A stretch of 64,000 nt of DNA from a virus, in the IMG/VR virus record IMGVR_UViG_3300010371_000036, positions 1 to 64,000 of that record, one strand, 5' to 3'. Made by a program: the position numbers and the translations under genes. This document shows, in pieces, positions 55,803 through 64,000 of the stretch. The first letter of the stretch is position 1. The number at the start of each line of letters is the position of its first letter. The notes beneath the pieces were generated by a model. It was not told the origin of the DNA, ran no database searches, and saw only the letters and a list, made by a program, of their open reading frames with translations.

Positions 55803-58800
55803 TCAGAAGTTCGCGGTGAGGTACGCCATCATCTGCGTATCCTCCGTTCCGGAGACGGGCGTCGTCGACTCGTCGACGACGCACATGAAGTACAGCTTCC
55901 CCTCGAAGACCGCGCCGCCGACGTTCGTGAAGATCCGGTAGCCGGTCCCGCCACTGTCGGTCGAGAGCGCGCTCGGCGTCGGCCCGGTGACCGTCTGCGC
56001 GACGCCGTCGACCGAGACGGTGCACGCGGCGAGCCCCGTCGTGAAGCTGAACTTGTAGATGTGTTTGCCCGAGGTGGGCATCGTCGTCGACTGGAACGAG
56101 TGCCCGCCGCCGTCGCCCGCGACGACGTTGCCCGCCGCGTGCGCGTAGAGCGAGAGCTCCGGGTTCGAGGTCCGGAAGTCGAGGAGGACCGCGTTGGTAC
56201 CGCCGGTGAGCTCCGCGACGATGTACACAGTCCGCGCGGCCCCGGCGGCGACGAGGTTCGCCGCGACGTTCGCGAGGAACTTCCCCTGGCCCGTCGGGTT
56301 CTGGATGTAGGGGCGGTTCTTGACGCCGCCGTTCGCGAAGTAGAGCGGCGCCGAGCCGAGCCCCTGCGTCGCGTCGTGGCCGTTCCCGGACTGGTCCGCG
56401 AGGGTCGCGATCTTCGTCGAGTCGGTCGGCTGGAGCGTCACGCCGAAGCGCGTGTCGAGGAGCAGAGGCATCCTCGTCTTCTTGAAGATCGACTTCGGGT
56501 CGGCGAGGACCGTCGTCGCCGAGGTCGAGATCTCGTACCAGCCGACGCCGTCCGACTCGATGACGCAGGTCTTCCCCGCCGGGACGGTGACGCCGTACCC
56601 GTTGGTGTTGAGCCACGTCGAGGCCCAGATCGCGGGGCTCGTCACGGTCAGCTGAATCCCGGCGACCGCGTACGGGAGAATGAAGTTATGCGGTCCGGTC
56701 CAATTGCCCGGGTCGTAGCCGATGAGGTGCCCGTAGAAGGAGTCGTTCGGCGCGATCGTGACGTCGGCGTCGGCCGTCGTCGTGATGATCTGGCGCGTGA
56801 GCATGTGCGACTCGTGGACGAGCGGCCCCGCGTTCGCCGGGTCGAGCCACGGGACCTCGGGCGAGAGGTCGAACTGCCAGCCATCGAACCGGATCGGCGC
56901 CGTCTGATTCGTGATCGCGAAGATGCCGGGCGAGGAGGGCGAGCCCCCGAAGTTGTTCGGCGCGAAGCGCCCGGAGACGATGTTGTTGATCTTTACCGCC
57001 GGCGCCGTGAGGAGGTTCACCGCCATGTCGCAGTCGCGCATGTCGACGTTGCCGACGGTATCGAACTCGAAGATGGCGCTCGCGATCGACGGGTTGAAGG
57101 AGCCCTCGTCCGAGGGGCTCCAGCTCCGGATCCGGAGATCGTTGGTGCGCCCATCGGCGCCGAGGATCGCGAGGAAGACGTTCTGGACGCTCCGGTTCCC
57201 GTCCATCCCGCCGCAGAACGCGCCCTCGAAGACGCCGCCGGCGCACGTCGCGACCTGGTAGAGCGGCGAGTTGAGGAAGTTGAACTTCTCGAAGTAGGAG
57301 CGGCCACCGTTGGCCATGACGCCGATGCTCCACGAGTTGCCGGAGAGCCCGGAGCCCGTCGAGACGGTGATCGCGTTGAACCGGTTCTCGTACGAGAACT
57401 CCGAGAGCGTGACCCCGCGCTGCCCGCCGTTGAAGTACAAGTCGTGGAAGCTGCTGTCGACCGTCTGGTCGACCTCGAGCGCGGTGTCCTGGCAGAAGAG
57501 GGTCAGGTGCCCGATCTCGACGTTCGCGAGGTTCCCGAGCGAGACGTTGAGGATCTTGATCCAGACGGGCGACCCGGTCGTGAAGCGACCGAACCCGGGG
57601 ATCGCGCACCACCCGGCCATCCCCACGAGGAACCGGTTATGGAAGTCCGACCGGTACGCGCCCGACGGCGCGGGCGAGGACTTCGGCGCGTACGACCAGA
57701 CGCCCGAGGAGTTCCCGTCGCAGCTCGGCTCGACGGTCGGCGGCGTGAACGACGCGGTGTAGACGGCCGCCTTCCCGACCTTGAAGCCCCCCGCGTAGTA
57801 GATGCCCGGCGACGCGGTGCAGGGCCGGAGAATAAAGGCGCGGAGGAACCGCCCGTAGAGCGCGCCGATCGTCGTGTGCTCGTAGGTCCGCTGGCGGATG
57901 ACGCCCGCGCCGATGGCGCTCGACGCCGTCGTCGTCCCGGCGACCGAGACGTAGAGCGTCCCGGTCGTCCCGTCGAAGTCGACCGAGACGTGCGTCCCGA
58001 GAGCGCTCGGCGACGCGCTGTTCGGGACCGTATTGCTCGAGGTGACCGAGACGGTCCCGGCGCTCGTCGCGATCGAGGCGGTGATCTTCTGGCTCGAGTC
58101 GATGGAGACCCAGACCGTCTGCGTCGACCCGGTCCGCGGGAGCCCGCCGCCGACGCCGAAGAGCGTCCAGATCTGCCCCCCGGGGACGGCCGCCGGGAGC
58201 TGGAAGAACTGCTCGTAGTGAAACTGTAGGAGCCCGAACGCCGTGACGCTGATGCTCGGCGACGGCCCCTCGTTGACGATCCCCGACGCGAACGTGAGGA
58301 CCAGCGCCGAGACCGCGGTGAGGCGCCCGACGACGCCGTCGTTCGACGCGCTCCCGTGAACGAACACCGTCTGCCCGACGACGAACCCGTCGGAGACGAA
58401 GGACCCGACGTTCCGGGTGATCGTGTGACCCGCCGCCGCGAACGTGAGGTTCGGCGTCCCCGACATCGCGAACGTGCGGTCGAGGAAGCACGTGTCGACC
58501 CCGGTGATGTCGTAGTTCGTCCCGCCCTGGACCGCGTCGAATTGGCCGTACCAGACGGAGCCGCGCTGCGCGTACGTCCGGTCGGGCGAGAGCTGGGGGG
58601 CCGTCGTGACGACCGGGAAGAGGCCGTCGGCCGAGAGGTTCGCCGGCCCGATAGTACACGCGTTGCCGCCCGTCCCGGGCGTCCCGGCGCCGTAGGGCCC
58701 GAGGAGCTTGGTCCCCGGGTTCCGGATACAGAGCGGGCCGTCGGTCCGGTACCAGGTGTTGTTCCGGTCGAACTTCGGGCGCACCTCCGGCGGCTGCCCG

Positions 58801-59729
58801 CCGATCCCCGCGATCTCGAGCATCGCCTGGATCGCGGCGCGCGAGAGCGTCGTCCCGTTCCCGACGGCGCCGGTCTCCCACGGGTCGAGGTGCGTCGGCG
58901 ACTGGGTCTCCCAGCCCCGGGAGATCACCTGCCAGCGGCTGTTCACCGTGTCGTAGCGGAGGACGCAGCGCCCGGTCGTCGGCTTGAGGACGACGTTCCC
59001 GCCGTTCCCGCTCCCGGTCGCGATCTGGTTCGCCGCCGTCGAGACCGACGTCGACTGGTCGACGAGCGTCATCTGGAACGCCGTCGTGTTGATGATGACG
59101 AGGTCGAGCCCAGCCTTCGCGCTCGCCGTCGTCGCGATCCCGTCGATCGAGAACGCCGCCGTCGGGCCGCCGACGAGGAGCGTCGAGAGCCCCGTCGTCG
59201 AGACGTTGGAGTTCAGGCCGTTCGAGAGGCTGATGTTCGAGAGCCCCTGATTCCCGCCCCCTCCCCCGCCGGTCCCGATGGCGCGGGTCGTCGCGTTCGC
59301 CTGAACCGTCCAGCCGGCGACCGGGTCCTGCTCGGTGACCTCGTTCGCGGCGATCACCGCCAGGCCCTGCGCCGTGAGGACGTTGACCTTGAAGGTCTCG
59401 GTCCACTCCGGGACGACGACGCCGTTCGCGTCCCGGCCGGAGCCGAGGACGCTCTGGTCGGAGACCCCGACGGTCACCATGAAGATGATGCACTTGCCGA
59501 GCCCCGCGAGCGTCGCGAAGGAGAAGGTCTTGTTCGTCTGATTCACCGAGAGCGACGCGTTGATCGTCGCCAGGTCGGCGACGCTCGTCGAGTCGTCGGC
59601 GGAGACGGCGCGGATCGCGAAGAACGCGGCCCCGGCCGGGTTCGCGAGGGCGCCGTTCACCGTCGCGCTCTGGGTGACGACCGCCGGCGTCGGGCCGCCG
59701 TTGATGGTGCAGGTGGGGGAGAGGCTCAT
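55803..59729 (-). CDS. Large tailspike / receptor-binding protein
   Basis: 1308 residues from ATG 59729 (MSLSPTCTINGGPTPAVVTQ). Beta-rich N-terminus; a GAVGNGTTLSRAAIQAMLEI block in the pectate-lyase-like style (D-GAxGDGxTDDTxAIQxAL) marks the start of a parallel beta-helix; more structural domains follow (SVWYGQFDAVQGGTNYDITG, CFLDRTFAMSG). The C-terminal LamG-like domain (LLLDTRFGVTLQPTDSTKIA, LADQSGNGHDATQGLG) resembles the gene downstream. Likely binds and perhaps cleaves a surface polysaccharide. Confidence 0.8.
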   Translation of the reverse strand: MSLSPTCTINGGPTPAVVTQSATVNGALANPAGAAFFAIRAVSADDSTSVADLATINASLSVNQTNKTFSFATLAGLGKCIIFMVTVGVSDQSVLGSGRDANGVVVPEWTETFKVNVLTAQGLAVIAANEVTEQDPVAGWTVQANATTRAIGTGGGGGGNQGLSNISLSNGLNSNVSTTGLSTLLVGGPTAAFSIDGIATTASAKAGLDLVIINTTAFQMTLVDQSTSVSTAANQIATGSGNGGNVVLKPTTGRCVLRYDTVNSRWQVISRGWETQSPTHLDPWETGAVGNGTTLSRAAIQAMLEIAGIGGQPPEVRPKFDRNNTWYRTDGPLCIRNPGTKLLGPYGAGTPGTGGNACTIGPANLSADGLFPVVTTAPQLSPDRTYAQRGSVWYGQFDAVQGGTNYDITGVDTCFLDRTFAMSGTPNLTFAAAGHTITRNVGSFVSDGFVVGQTVFVHGSASNDGVVGRLTAVSALVLTFASGIVNEGPSPSISVTAFGLLQFHYEQFFQLPAAVPGGQIWTLFGVGGGLPRTGSTQTVWVSIDSSQKITASIATSAGTVSVTSSNTVPNSASPSALGTHVSVDFDGTTGTLYVSVAGTTTASSAIGAGVIRQRTYEHTTIGALYGRFLRAFILRPCTASPGIYYAGGFKVGKAAVYTASFTPPTVEPSCDGNSSGVWSYAPKSSPAPSGAYRSDFHNRFLVGMAGWCAIPGFGRFTTGSPVWIKILNVSLGNLANVEIGHLTLFCQDTALEVDQTVDSSFHDLYFNGGQRGVTLSEFSYENRFNAITVSTGSGLSGNSWSIGVMANGGRSYFEKFNFLNSPLYQVATCAGGVFEGAFCGGMDGNRSVQNVFLAILGADGRTNDLRIRSWSPSDEGSFNPSIASAIFEFDTVGNVDMRDCDMAVNLLTAPAVKINNIVSGRFAPNNFGGSPSSPGIFAITNQTAPIRFDGWQFDLSPEVPWLDPANAGPLVHESHMLTRQIITTTADADVTIAPNDSFYGHLIGYDPGNWTGPHNFILPYAVAGIQLTVTSPAIWASTWLNTNGYGVTVPAGKTCVIESDGVGWYEISTSATTVLADPKSIFKKTRMPLLLDTRFGVTLQPTDSTKIATLADQSGNGHDATQGLGSAPLYFANGGVKNRPYIQNPTGQGKFLANVAANLVAAGAARTVYIVAELTGGTNAVLLDFRTSNPELSLYAHAAGNVVAGDGGGHSFQSTTMPTSGKHIYKFSFTTGLAACTVSVDGVAQTVTGPTPSALSTDSGGTGYRIFTNVGGAVFEGKLYFMCVVDESTTPVSGTEDTQMMAYLTANF

Positions 59730-59759
59730 GGGCTCCGCGTCTTCGAGGGGGAGGGCGCG

Positions 59760-59779
59760 GACGGAACCCGGGTTCCGTC
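59760..59779. repeat. 20-bp palindrome, copy 15
   Basis: Perfect copy between the stop of the 337-residue fibre gene and the start of the tailspike gene, in the untranslated gap. Confidence 0.95.
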
Positions 59780-59790
59780 CGGCGGGGACG

Positions 59791-60804
59791 TCACTGGAAG
59801 CGCATGTCCGGGACCGAGTAGCTCGGCACGGCCGCGAAGTACTTGTTCCCCGAGACCGAGTTCGCCCCGTTCTCGTCAATCAGCTGGAGCATGTAGACGT
59901 AGGCGCTCGTGTCGACGACGTTGTTCTGATTGCACGTGTACGTCATCGTCTGGAGCTGCCCGGACGCGTTCCACACCGTGACGTTCGCCGGCGTCGGGCT
60001 CTGGAACGCCGCGCTCGAGAGGGTCTGGACCCCCGAGACGTAGTCGGTCCCCGCCGCGATCGGGAGCCGCTGGATCCGGACCTTCGGGAGGACCGCCGGG
60101 AGCGCGACGTGCGTCGCCGTGAGGAAGACGATGTCGAGCGAGTTGAGCGTCGCCCCGTTGTGGAGAAACGGGAGCATGAAGTTCTGCTGCGTCGTCGTCG
60201 CCGACGCCGAGAGGTAGTAGGTCCCGATCTGCCAGTCCGGACTCGAGTCCACGGTGCCGAGGATCGGGAGCGGGTAGGCGACCGCCCGCGTCCGCGGCGC
60301 GTCGAAGCCGACCCAGTCGGTCGTCCCGCCCGTCAGCCGGAAGCCGCCCGGCGCCCCGCTCGTGATCCCCCCGGCGACGCCGGCCGTGATCCCCCCGACG
60401 ATCGAGGAGCGGATCCCCGCGGCGACCGTCGGCGCGATCCCCCCGGCGATGTCCGACCCGATCCCACCGGCGACGCCCGGGGAGATCCCGAGCGCGAGCG
60501 CCGCCTTGATCCCCCCGCCGACCCCGGAGAGGATCCCCCCGGTGACCGTCGGGCGGATCCCGTTCGAGATGTTCGACTCGATCCCCGCCGCCGCGTTGAC
60601 CTCGACGGCGCCGCTCGTGTTGACGCGGATGACGTTCGTCGCGTTGAGGAGCAGGTGCCCGCCCGAGAAGCTCGCCTCCCCCTCGAACGCGTCGCCGGCG
60701 GCGCTCTTGTCGAACGCGTTCGCGTGGTCGGCGTCGAGCTGATTGAACTGCGCGCTCGAGACCTTCGCCCCGAAGGAGAAGGGACCGATGAGAGAGAAGC
60801 TCAT
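59791..60804 (-). CDS. Fibre protein with GGI octapeptide repeats
   Basis: 337 residues. MSFSLIGPFSFGAKVSSAQF N-terminus, then about nine 8-residue repeats of the type GGIxxxVA (GGILSGVG, GGIKAALA, LGISPGVA, GGIGSDIA, GGIAPTVA, AGIRSSIV, GGITAGVA), followed by a globular beta-rich C-terminus ending SYSVPDMRFQ. Regular Gly-Ile octads suggest a beta-solenoid or glycine-rich fibre shaft. Sits between baseplate and tailspike genes. Confidence 0.72.
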   Translation of the reverse strand: MSFSLIGPFSFGAKVSSAQFNQLDADHANAFDKSAAGDAFEGEASFSGGHLLLNATNVIRVNTSGAVEVNAAAGIESNISNGIRPTVTGGILSGVGGGIKAALALGISPGVAGGIGSDIAGGIAPTVAAGIRSSIVGGITAGVAGGITSGAPGGFRLTGGTTDWVGFDAPRTRAVAYPLPILGTVDSSPDWQIGTYYLSASATTTQQNFMLPFLHNGATLNSLDIVFLTATHVALPAVLPKVRIQRLPIAAGTDYVSGVQTLSSAAFQSPTPANVTVWNASGQLQTMTYTCNQNNVVDTSAYVYMLQLIDENGANSVSGNKYFAAVPSYSVPDMRFQ

Positions 60805-60811
60805 GGCGTGG

Positions 60812-61792
60812 TCACCCGTCGAAGATCTCGAGGTCCAGGTTCGGTTCGTCGAGGTACCAGCCCGGCCCCCCGTGCGAGCTCGCGACGTACCAGTCGAAGG
60901 TGGCGTCGGCCGGCAGCAGCCAGTCGAGGATCGAGTTCATCTCCGCGACGGCGCGGAAGAACGCGCCGGTAAGGACCCCGCTCGCGTCCGCGTAGCCGGG
61001 GACCGCGAACGGGTCGACCTGGACGAGCACGTGTGCGAGCGTCGAGGTCCACGGCCGGACGGCGTTTACGAGGCTCCACTGAACCGTCGGGAAGAACGCC
61101 GTCCCGCCGACGCCGTAGTCGGGCGCCGAGGGAGCGCCGTTGTTCACGTAGACGACGCTCGTCGCGCTGACCCGCGACTGGATGGGGAACGTCCCGTCGT
61201 TCGCCGGGTCGTTCGCGTTCGCGACGACGATCGTCTTCCCCGCCGCGTCGCTCGGGACGGCGGCGAGCCCGGTAATGGTGACGAGGTTCCCCGCGACGCT
61301 CGCGATCGTCGCGGCGGCGCCGGCGAGCCCGGGCCACCAGGTGTTCGCCTCCGTCGGGGTGATCAGCGTCAGCCCGACGAAGAGGGCGCCGAGGACGTCC
61401 GAGAGCGCGTCGGTGACGCCCTGGGGCGTGTTCCGCGCCGCGAACTTCGCCGCCGCCCGCGCGACCCGCTGCTGCCGGTCCACCTGCGTGTCCCCCGGGA
61501 CGGGCGAGACGCCGAAGATCCGCTCCCAGCGCGGGAGGTTCCCCCCGACCGTCGAGAGGGCGGGGACCATCTCGTTGACGAACCGCTCGTTCGCGCCGTA
61601 GACGTCGGCGTCGATCGCGCGGGCGTACGCCATGTTCTCGGCGCCGACGAGCGAGTTGTCGGTCGGGTCGAACGCCGGGCCGCGGCGGGCCGCGATCGAC
61701 TCGAAGATCCGCTGGAGCCGCGGCGCCGCGCTCCCGGCGTCCCCGCCCCCGGTCCGCTCCGGCGACGGGGAGTAGCCTCCGGTGAAGGGCAT
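60812..61792 (-). CDS. YmfQ/DUF2313-like baseplate protein
   Basis: 326 residues. The block GGNLPRWERIFGVSPVPGDT, VDRQQRVARAAAKFAARNTP, GVTDALSDVLG matches baseplate YmfQ-type proteins (LxxWExxFGL, DRRxxVxAR). Beta-rich middle, then MNSILDWLLPADATFDW at the C-terminus. Usually downstream of Baseplate J, as here. Confidence 0.75.
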   Translation of the reverse strand: MPFTGGYSPSPERTGGGDAGSAAPRLQRIFESIAARRGPAFDPTDNSLVGAENMAYARAIDADVYGANERFVNEMVPALSTVGGNLPRWERIFGVSPVPGDTQVDRQQRVARAAAKFAARNTPQGVTDALSDVLGALFVGLTLITPTEANTWWPGLAGAAATIASVAGNLVTITGLAAVPSDAAGKTIVVANANDPANDGTFPIQSRVSATSVVYVNNGAPSAPDYGVGGTAFFPTVQWSLVNAVRPWTSTLAHVLVQVDPFAVPGYADASGVLTGAFFRAVAEMNSILDWLLPADATFDWYVASSHGGPGWYLDEPNLDLEIFDG

Positions 61793-61796
61793 CGGC

Positions 61797-62318
61797 CTAG
61801 AAGCTCCAGACCCCGATGACGGTCCCGTCGTTCGGGTCGACGTGCGACGAGGTCCCGACCGTGAAGGTCTCGACCGTCAGGACGTTCGGCGCCGTCACCT
61901 TGACGCGTACGTCGTAGTTCGTCGACGCGCCGAGCTCGAGGTTCGCGCTCGGCATGCGGAAGTTCACGGCGAAGCCCGCCGGCGTCGAGCCCTGAGCGCC
62001 CGGGGGGATCTCGTCGTAGACCGTCGCCGGCGCCGTGACGGTATAGGTCCCGACGCCGGTCCGGGCGCACGAGGGGACGGCGTTGTTCTTGTTGTTCCAG
62101 GTCGCGTCGTACGCGTTCGCGACCGGGACCGTGACGGGGCTCGTCCCGTGCGGCTGAAAGCGCGCCCAGAAGCGCGCCGCCGTGTGGGTCATGGCGGCGA
62201 CGTCGGCGTACGCCGGGTTCGTCCCGTCGGCGGAGCGGTCGGTCGTCGTGTCGCGCGGCGCGGAGTAGTCCGCGAGCGCGCCGCCGTACGTGGCGAGGGT
62301 GGCGACTTTCGGGAGCAT
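61797..62318 (-). CDS. Tail/baseplate structural protein
   Basis: 173 residues, MLPKVATLATYGGALADYSA, AAMTHTAARFWARFQPHGTS, TNYDVRVKVTAPNVLTVETF. Beta-rich, ends PNDGTVIGVWSF. Position between Baseplate J and YmfQ-like genes implies a baseplate or fibre role. No family recognised. Confidence 0.62.
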   Translation of the reverse strand: MLPKVATLATYGGALADYSAPRDTTTDRSADGTNPAYADVAAMTHTAARFWARFQPHGTSPVTVPVANAYDATWNNKNNAVPSCARTGVGTYTVTAPATVYDEIPPGAQGSTPAGFAVNFRMPSANLELGASTNYDVRVKVTAPNVLTVETFTVGTSSHVDPNDGTVIGVWSF

Positions 62319-62336
62319 CGGAGGGGGGCCCGACCT

Positions 62337-63956
62337 TTATCGCGCGTACCAGGAGATCGACCTCGGGACGAGGTGATTCGGGGCCGCGGACGTGAGGGTG
62401 AAAGGATCCGACGCCGTGATCGTCGGCGTCGGGGGGACCGTCGGCGAGACCTGCTGCCTGTAGAGGTACGCGGCGGAGAGGACCTCCTGCCCCGCGTTCT
62501 CGACGACCCGGAGGAGGTTCGCGTCGAGGTCCGAAAACCAGATCTGCGACGTCGACGGGTGGCGGAAGGAACGGAAGAGGATGATCGGGCTCGGCGTCCA
62601 CTCCCCCGGGCCGAGGTTCGCGAACCCCGCGAGGACGGCGGCGAGGTAGTTCTCCTGCTTCACCGCCTGGGGGAAGATCGCCGGCCGGGGGAGGAGCGAG
62701 ATGATGTCCGGCGCAAGCGTCGGCCACGGCGTGTCGATCGTAAGGACGTACGCCCCGCTCGTCCCGGAGACGCCGATGACGGTCGCCGTATAGAGCTGCC
62801 AGTTGCTCGGCGAGATGTACGCGATGTGGCTGACCCCGACCTGCGGCGGCGTCGTCGCGTTGACCGTGAACTGGACCGAGCTCGCGACGGCCGTCACGAT
62901 GCACGGCGCCGTCCCCCCGACGCTCGAGGGCCAGGGCGAGCCGTCGAGCCAACCGCCGCCGGGGCCCGCCGGCTGCGCGGTCGGCGCCGCGGGGAGGGAG
63001 AGGAGGAACGCGACGTCGGTCGGCTGGTCGACCGAGGAGGCGCCGACGACGACGGCGCGCGCCGGGTACTGCCCCTGGACGTACGGGACCACCGTCCCGT
63101 TGATGAGCGCCGCCGGCAGGCTCCGGTTCTTGCTCGTCGAGGAGAGGACCCCCGCGGTCTGGGGGGCCGCCCAGACGACGAAGAAGACGCTCCCCGGCCC
63201 GAGGAGCGCCGGGTATACCCCCGCGTCCTGGACGTCCGGGGAGCTGTCCTGCGCCATCCGGACGACGTCGGACCAGTTCCCCGCGACCGGCGGGTTCTGG
63301 AGCCGCGAGTAGAGCCGCTGCCGCGGCGGCTCGTCCTCGAACGCCTCGCTGTCGTTCCCTCCCGAGAGCCCGTCCTCGCCCCCCGTCGTCCCGACGGTGA
63401 CGTTCGGCCCGACGTACGGGATGAGCGACACCCACGTGAGCACGTCGCCGTTCGCGTGGTCGGTCGCGACCCCGCCGTCGACCGACTGGACCGGGACGTA
63501 GAGGTTCGCCGGCTGCCCCGCCCCCGGGTTCCCCGGCCCGTAGGAGCCGCCGACGGTGACCTCGTACTTCAGGCCCGCCGAGTCGATGAGCTGCGCGTCG
63601 ACCGGGATGAGCGTGTACCCCTGCGTGAGGAGGTACGCCGGGAGGATGACGCCGGCGCTCGTCGTCGCGCCCCGGCGCTTCAGGAGGAAGAGGGCGAGCC
63701 ACCGGTCGAGGCTCGCGCCGCCGGCGGTGTCCGGCATCATGTCGTCGGTCGCGACGATCCCGTTCGCGAGGCCGACGCAGATCTCGTTCGCGAGCGCGTC
63801 GGCGATCCCGTAGTAGTCGCTCCCCGGCCCGACGTTCGGGTTCGCGATCCCGAGCGACCGGAGGTGATTCGAGACCGTCCGGAGGATGTCCGAGCGGATC
63901 TCCGGCTGCGACTTCGTCTGCTGCGTGAAGAGGGGGACGTTTCCGGCCTGGGTCAC
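62337..63956 (-). CDS. Baseplate J-like protein
   Basis: 539 residues from GTG 63956. N-terminus KSQPEIRSDILRTVSNHL, PGSDYYGIADALANEICVGL, SLDRWLALFLLKRRGATTSA, YEVTVGGSYG and the signature GTTGGEDGLSGGNDSEAFED then RLQNPPVAGNWSDVVRMAQD. This is the Baseplate J/gp47 family of contractile tails, hence the myovirus inference. Confidence 0.85.
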   Translation of the reverse strand: MTQAGNVPLFTQQTKSQPEIRSDILRTVSNHLRSLGIANPNVGPGSDYYGIADALANEICVGLANGIVATDDMMPDTAGGASLDRWLALFLLKRRGATTSAGVILPAYLLTQGYTLIPVDAQLIDSAGLKYEVTVGGSYGPGNPGAGQPANLYVPVQSVDGGVATDHANGDVLTWVSLIPYVGPNVTVGTTGGEDGLSGGNDSEAFEDEPPRQRLYSRLQNPPVAGNWSDVVRMAQDSSPDVQDAGVYPALLGPGSVFFVVWAAPQTAGVLSSTSKNRSLPAALINGTVVPYVQGQYPARAVVVGASSVDQPTDVAFLLSLPAAPTAQPAGPGGGWLDGSPWPSSVGGTAPCIVTAVASSVQFTVNATTPPQVGVSHIAYISPSNWQLYTATVIGVSGTSGAYVLTIDTPWPTLAPDIISLLPRPAIFPQAVKQENYLAAVLAGFANLGPGEWTPSPIILFRSFRHPSTSQIWFSDLDANLLRVVENAGQEVLSAAYLYRQQVSPTVPPTPTITASDPFTLTSAAPNHLVPRSISWYAR

Positions 63957-63960
63957 GGTC

Positions 63961-64000
63961 TCACGCTCCGATCGTCGTCTGGACCGGCGCCCCGGTCGTC
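63961..64000 (-). CDS. C-terminal end of an upstream baseplate-region gene (partial)
   Basis: The frame ending at the TGA 63961-63963 reads TTGAPVQTTIGA over its last 12 codons; the gene continues beyond the window. A nearby start for Baseplate J lies just before its stop. Too little sequence to classify. Confidence 0.4.
   Translation of the reverse strand, partial: TTGAPVQTTIGA

Noticed and set aside
1-64000. TET-type dioxygenase or 5-hydroxymethylcytosine pathway
   Set aside because: No 2-oxoglutarate oxygenase His-x-Asp pattern was found. The methyltransferase and carboxy-SAM genes give a simpler explanation.
1-64000. Transposon or insertion sequence
   Set aside because: No transposase-like gene or flanking direct repeats were seen. 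Mobile elements here are inteins and HNH genes only.

Overview
The window is one continuous piece of a large, very GC-rich, double-stranded DNA tailed bacteriophage. Evidence for a phage: almost no intergenic DNA, genes chained by 1-4 base stop/start overlaps, a phage-type replication and recombination set (family B polymerase, DnaB-like helicase, CHC2/Toprim primase, RecA, SSB-like protein, SbcC/SbcD-like pair, RuvC-like resolvase), baseplate and tail-fibre genes, a lysis-like block, inteins and HNH endonucleases. A Baseplate-J protein beside a YmfQ-like baseplate protein points to a contractile tail (myovirus). Capsid, terminase and integrase genes are not in the window, and I see no tRNA gene. 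The host cannot be read from the sequence.

Layout. About 1-46.8 kb is read on the minus strand. 1-7.8 kb: a Cys-rich phage protein, a peptide-deformylase homologue that has lost its metal ligands, an FkbM-type methyltransferase and two very large multi-domain glycosyltransferases. 7.8-12.4 kb: small unknown proteins, an HNH endonuclease, an MT-A70 adenine methyltransferase and a sigma-region-4 regulator. 12.4-16.5 kb: the most striking region, a tightly overlapped run of ParB-like protein, AroQ chorismate mutase, C5-cytosine DNA methyltransferase, AsnB-type amidotransferase and CmoA-type carboxy-SAM synthase. 16.5-46.8 kb: recombination and replication genes with small accessory genes, including a probable Acb2-like anti-CBASS protein and two helicases interrupted by inteins. 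46.8-47.2 kb is a divergent non-coding region with strong inverted repeats. 47.2-49.4 kb holds five small plus-strand genes. 49.4-64 kb returns to the minus strand: glycoside-hydrolase-like endolysin, lysis-like and fibre proteins, a 1308-residue tailspike and baseplate genes, ending in a cut-off gene.

How the genes work together. I propose that 12.4-16 kb encodes a complete DNA hypermodification pathway. Chorismate mutase makes prephenate. The CmoA homologue uses prephenate and SAM to make carboxy-SAM. A C5-methyltransferase whose motif X reads Gly-Arg-Ala-Val instead of Gly-Asn-Ala-Val transfers the carboxymethyl group to cytosine. The AsnB homologue then amidates it to 5-carbamoylmethylcytosine. 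Each family assignment is well supported by motifs; the assembled pathway is inference.

Two regulatory layers are visible. (1) Four near-identical modules on the minus strand have -35 TTGGAC, a 17-base spacer and -10 TAGRRT, overlaid by the operator TTTGGACA-N4-TGTCCAAA and followed by a covarying leader hairpin and a Shine-Dalgarno sequence. Three follow intrinsic terminators directly and set up tandem operons at 32.7-39.2 kb. (2) A 20-base perfect palindrome, GACGGAACCCGGGTTCCGTC, occurs 15 times, both inside genes in all three reading frames and directly after stop codons, so it must be read as DNA or RNA and not as peptide. A third, weaker signal, CGCGGCAT, sits at most non-overlapping gene junctions in the direction of transcription.
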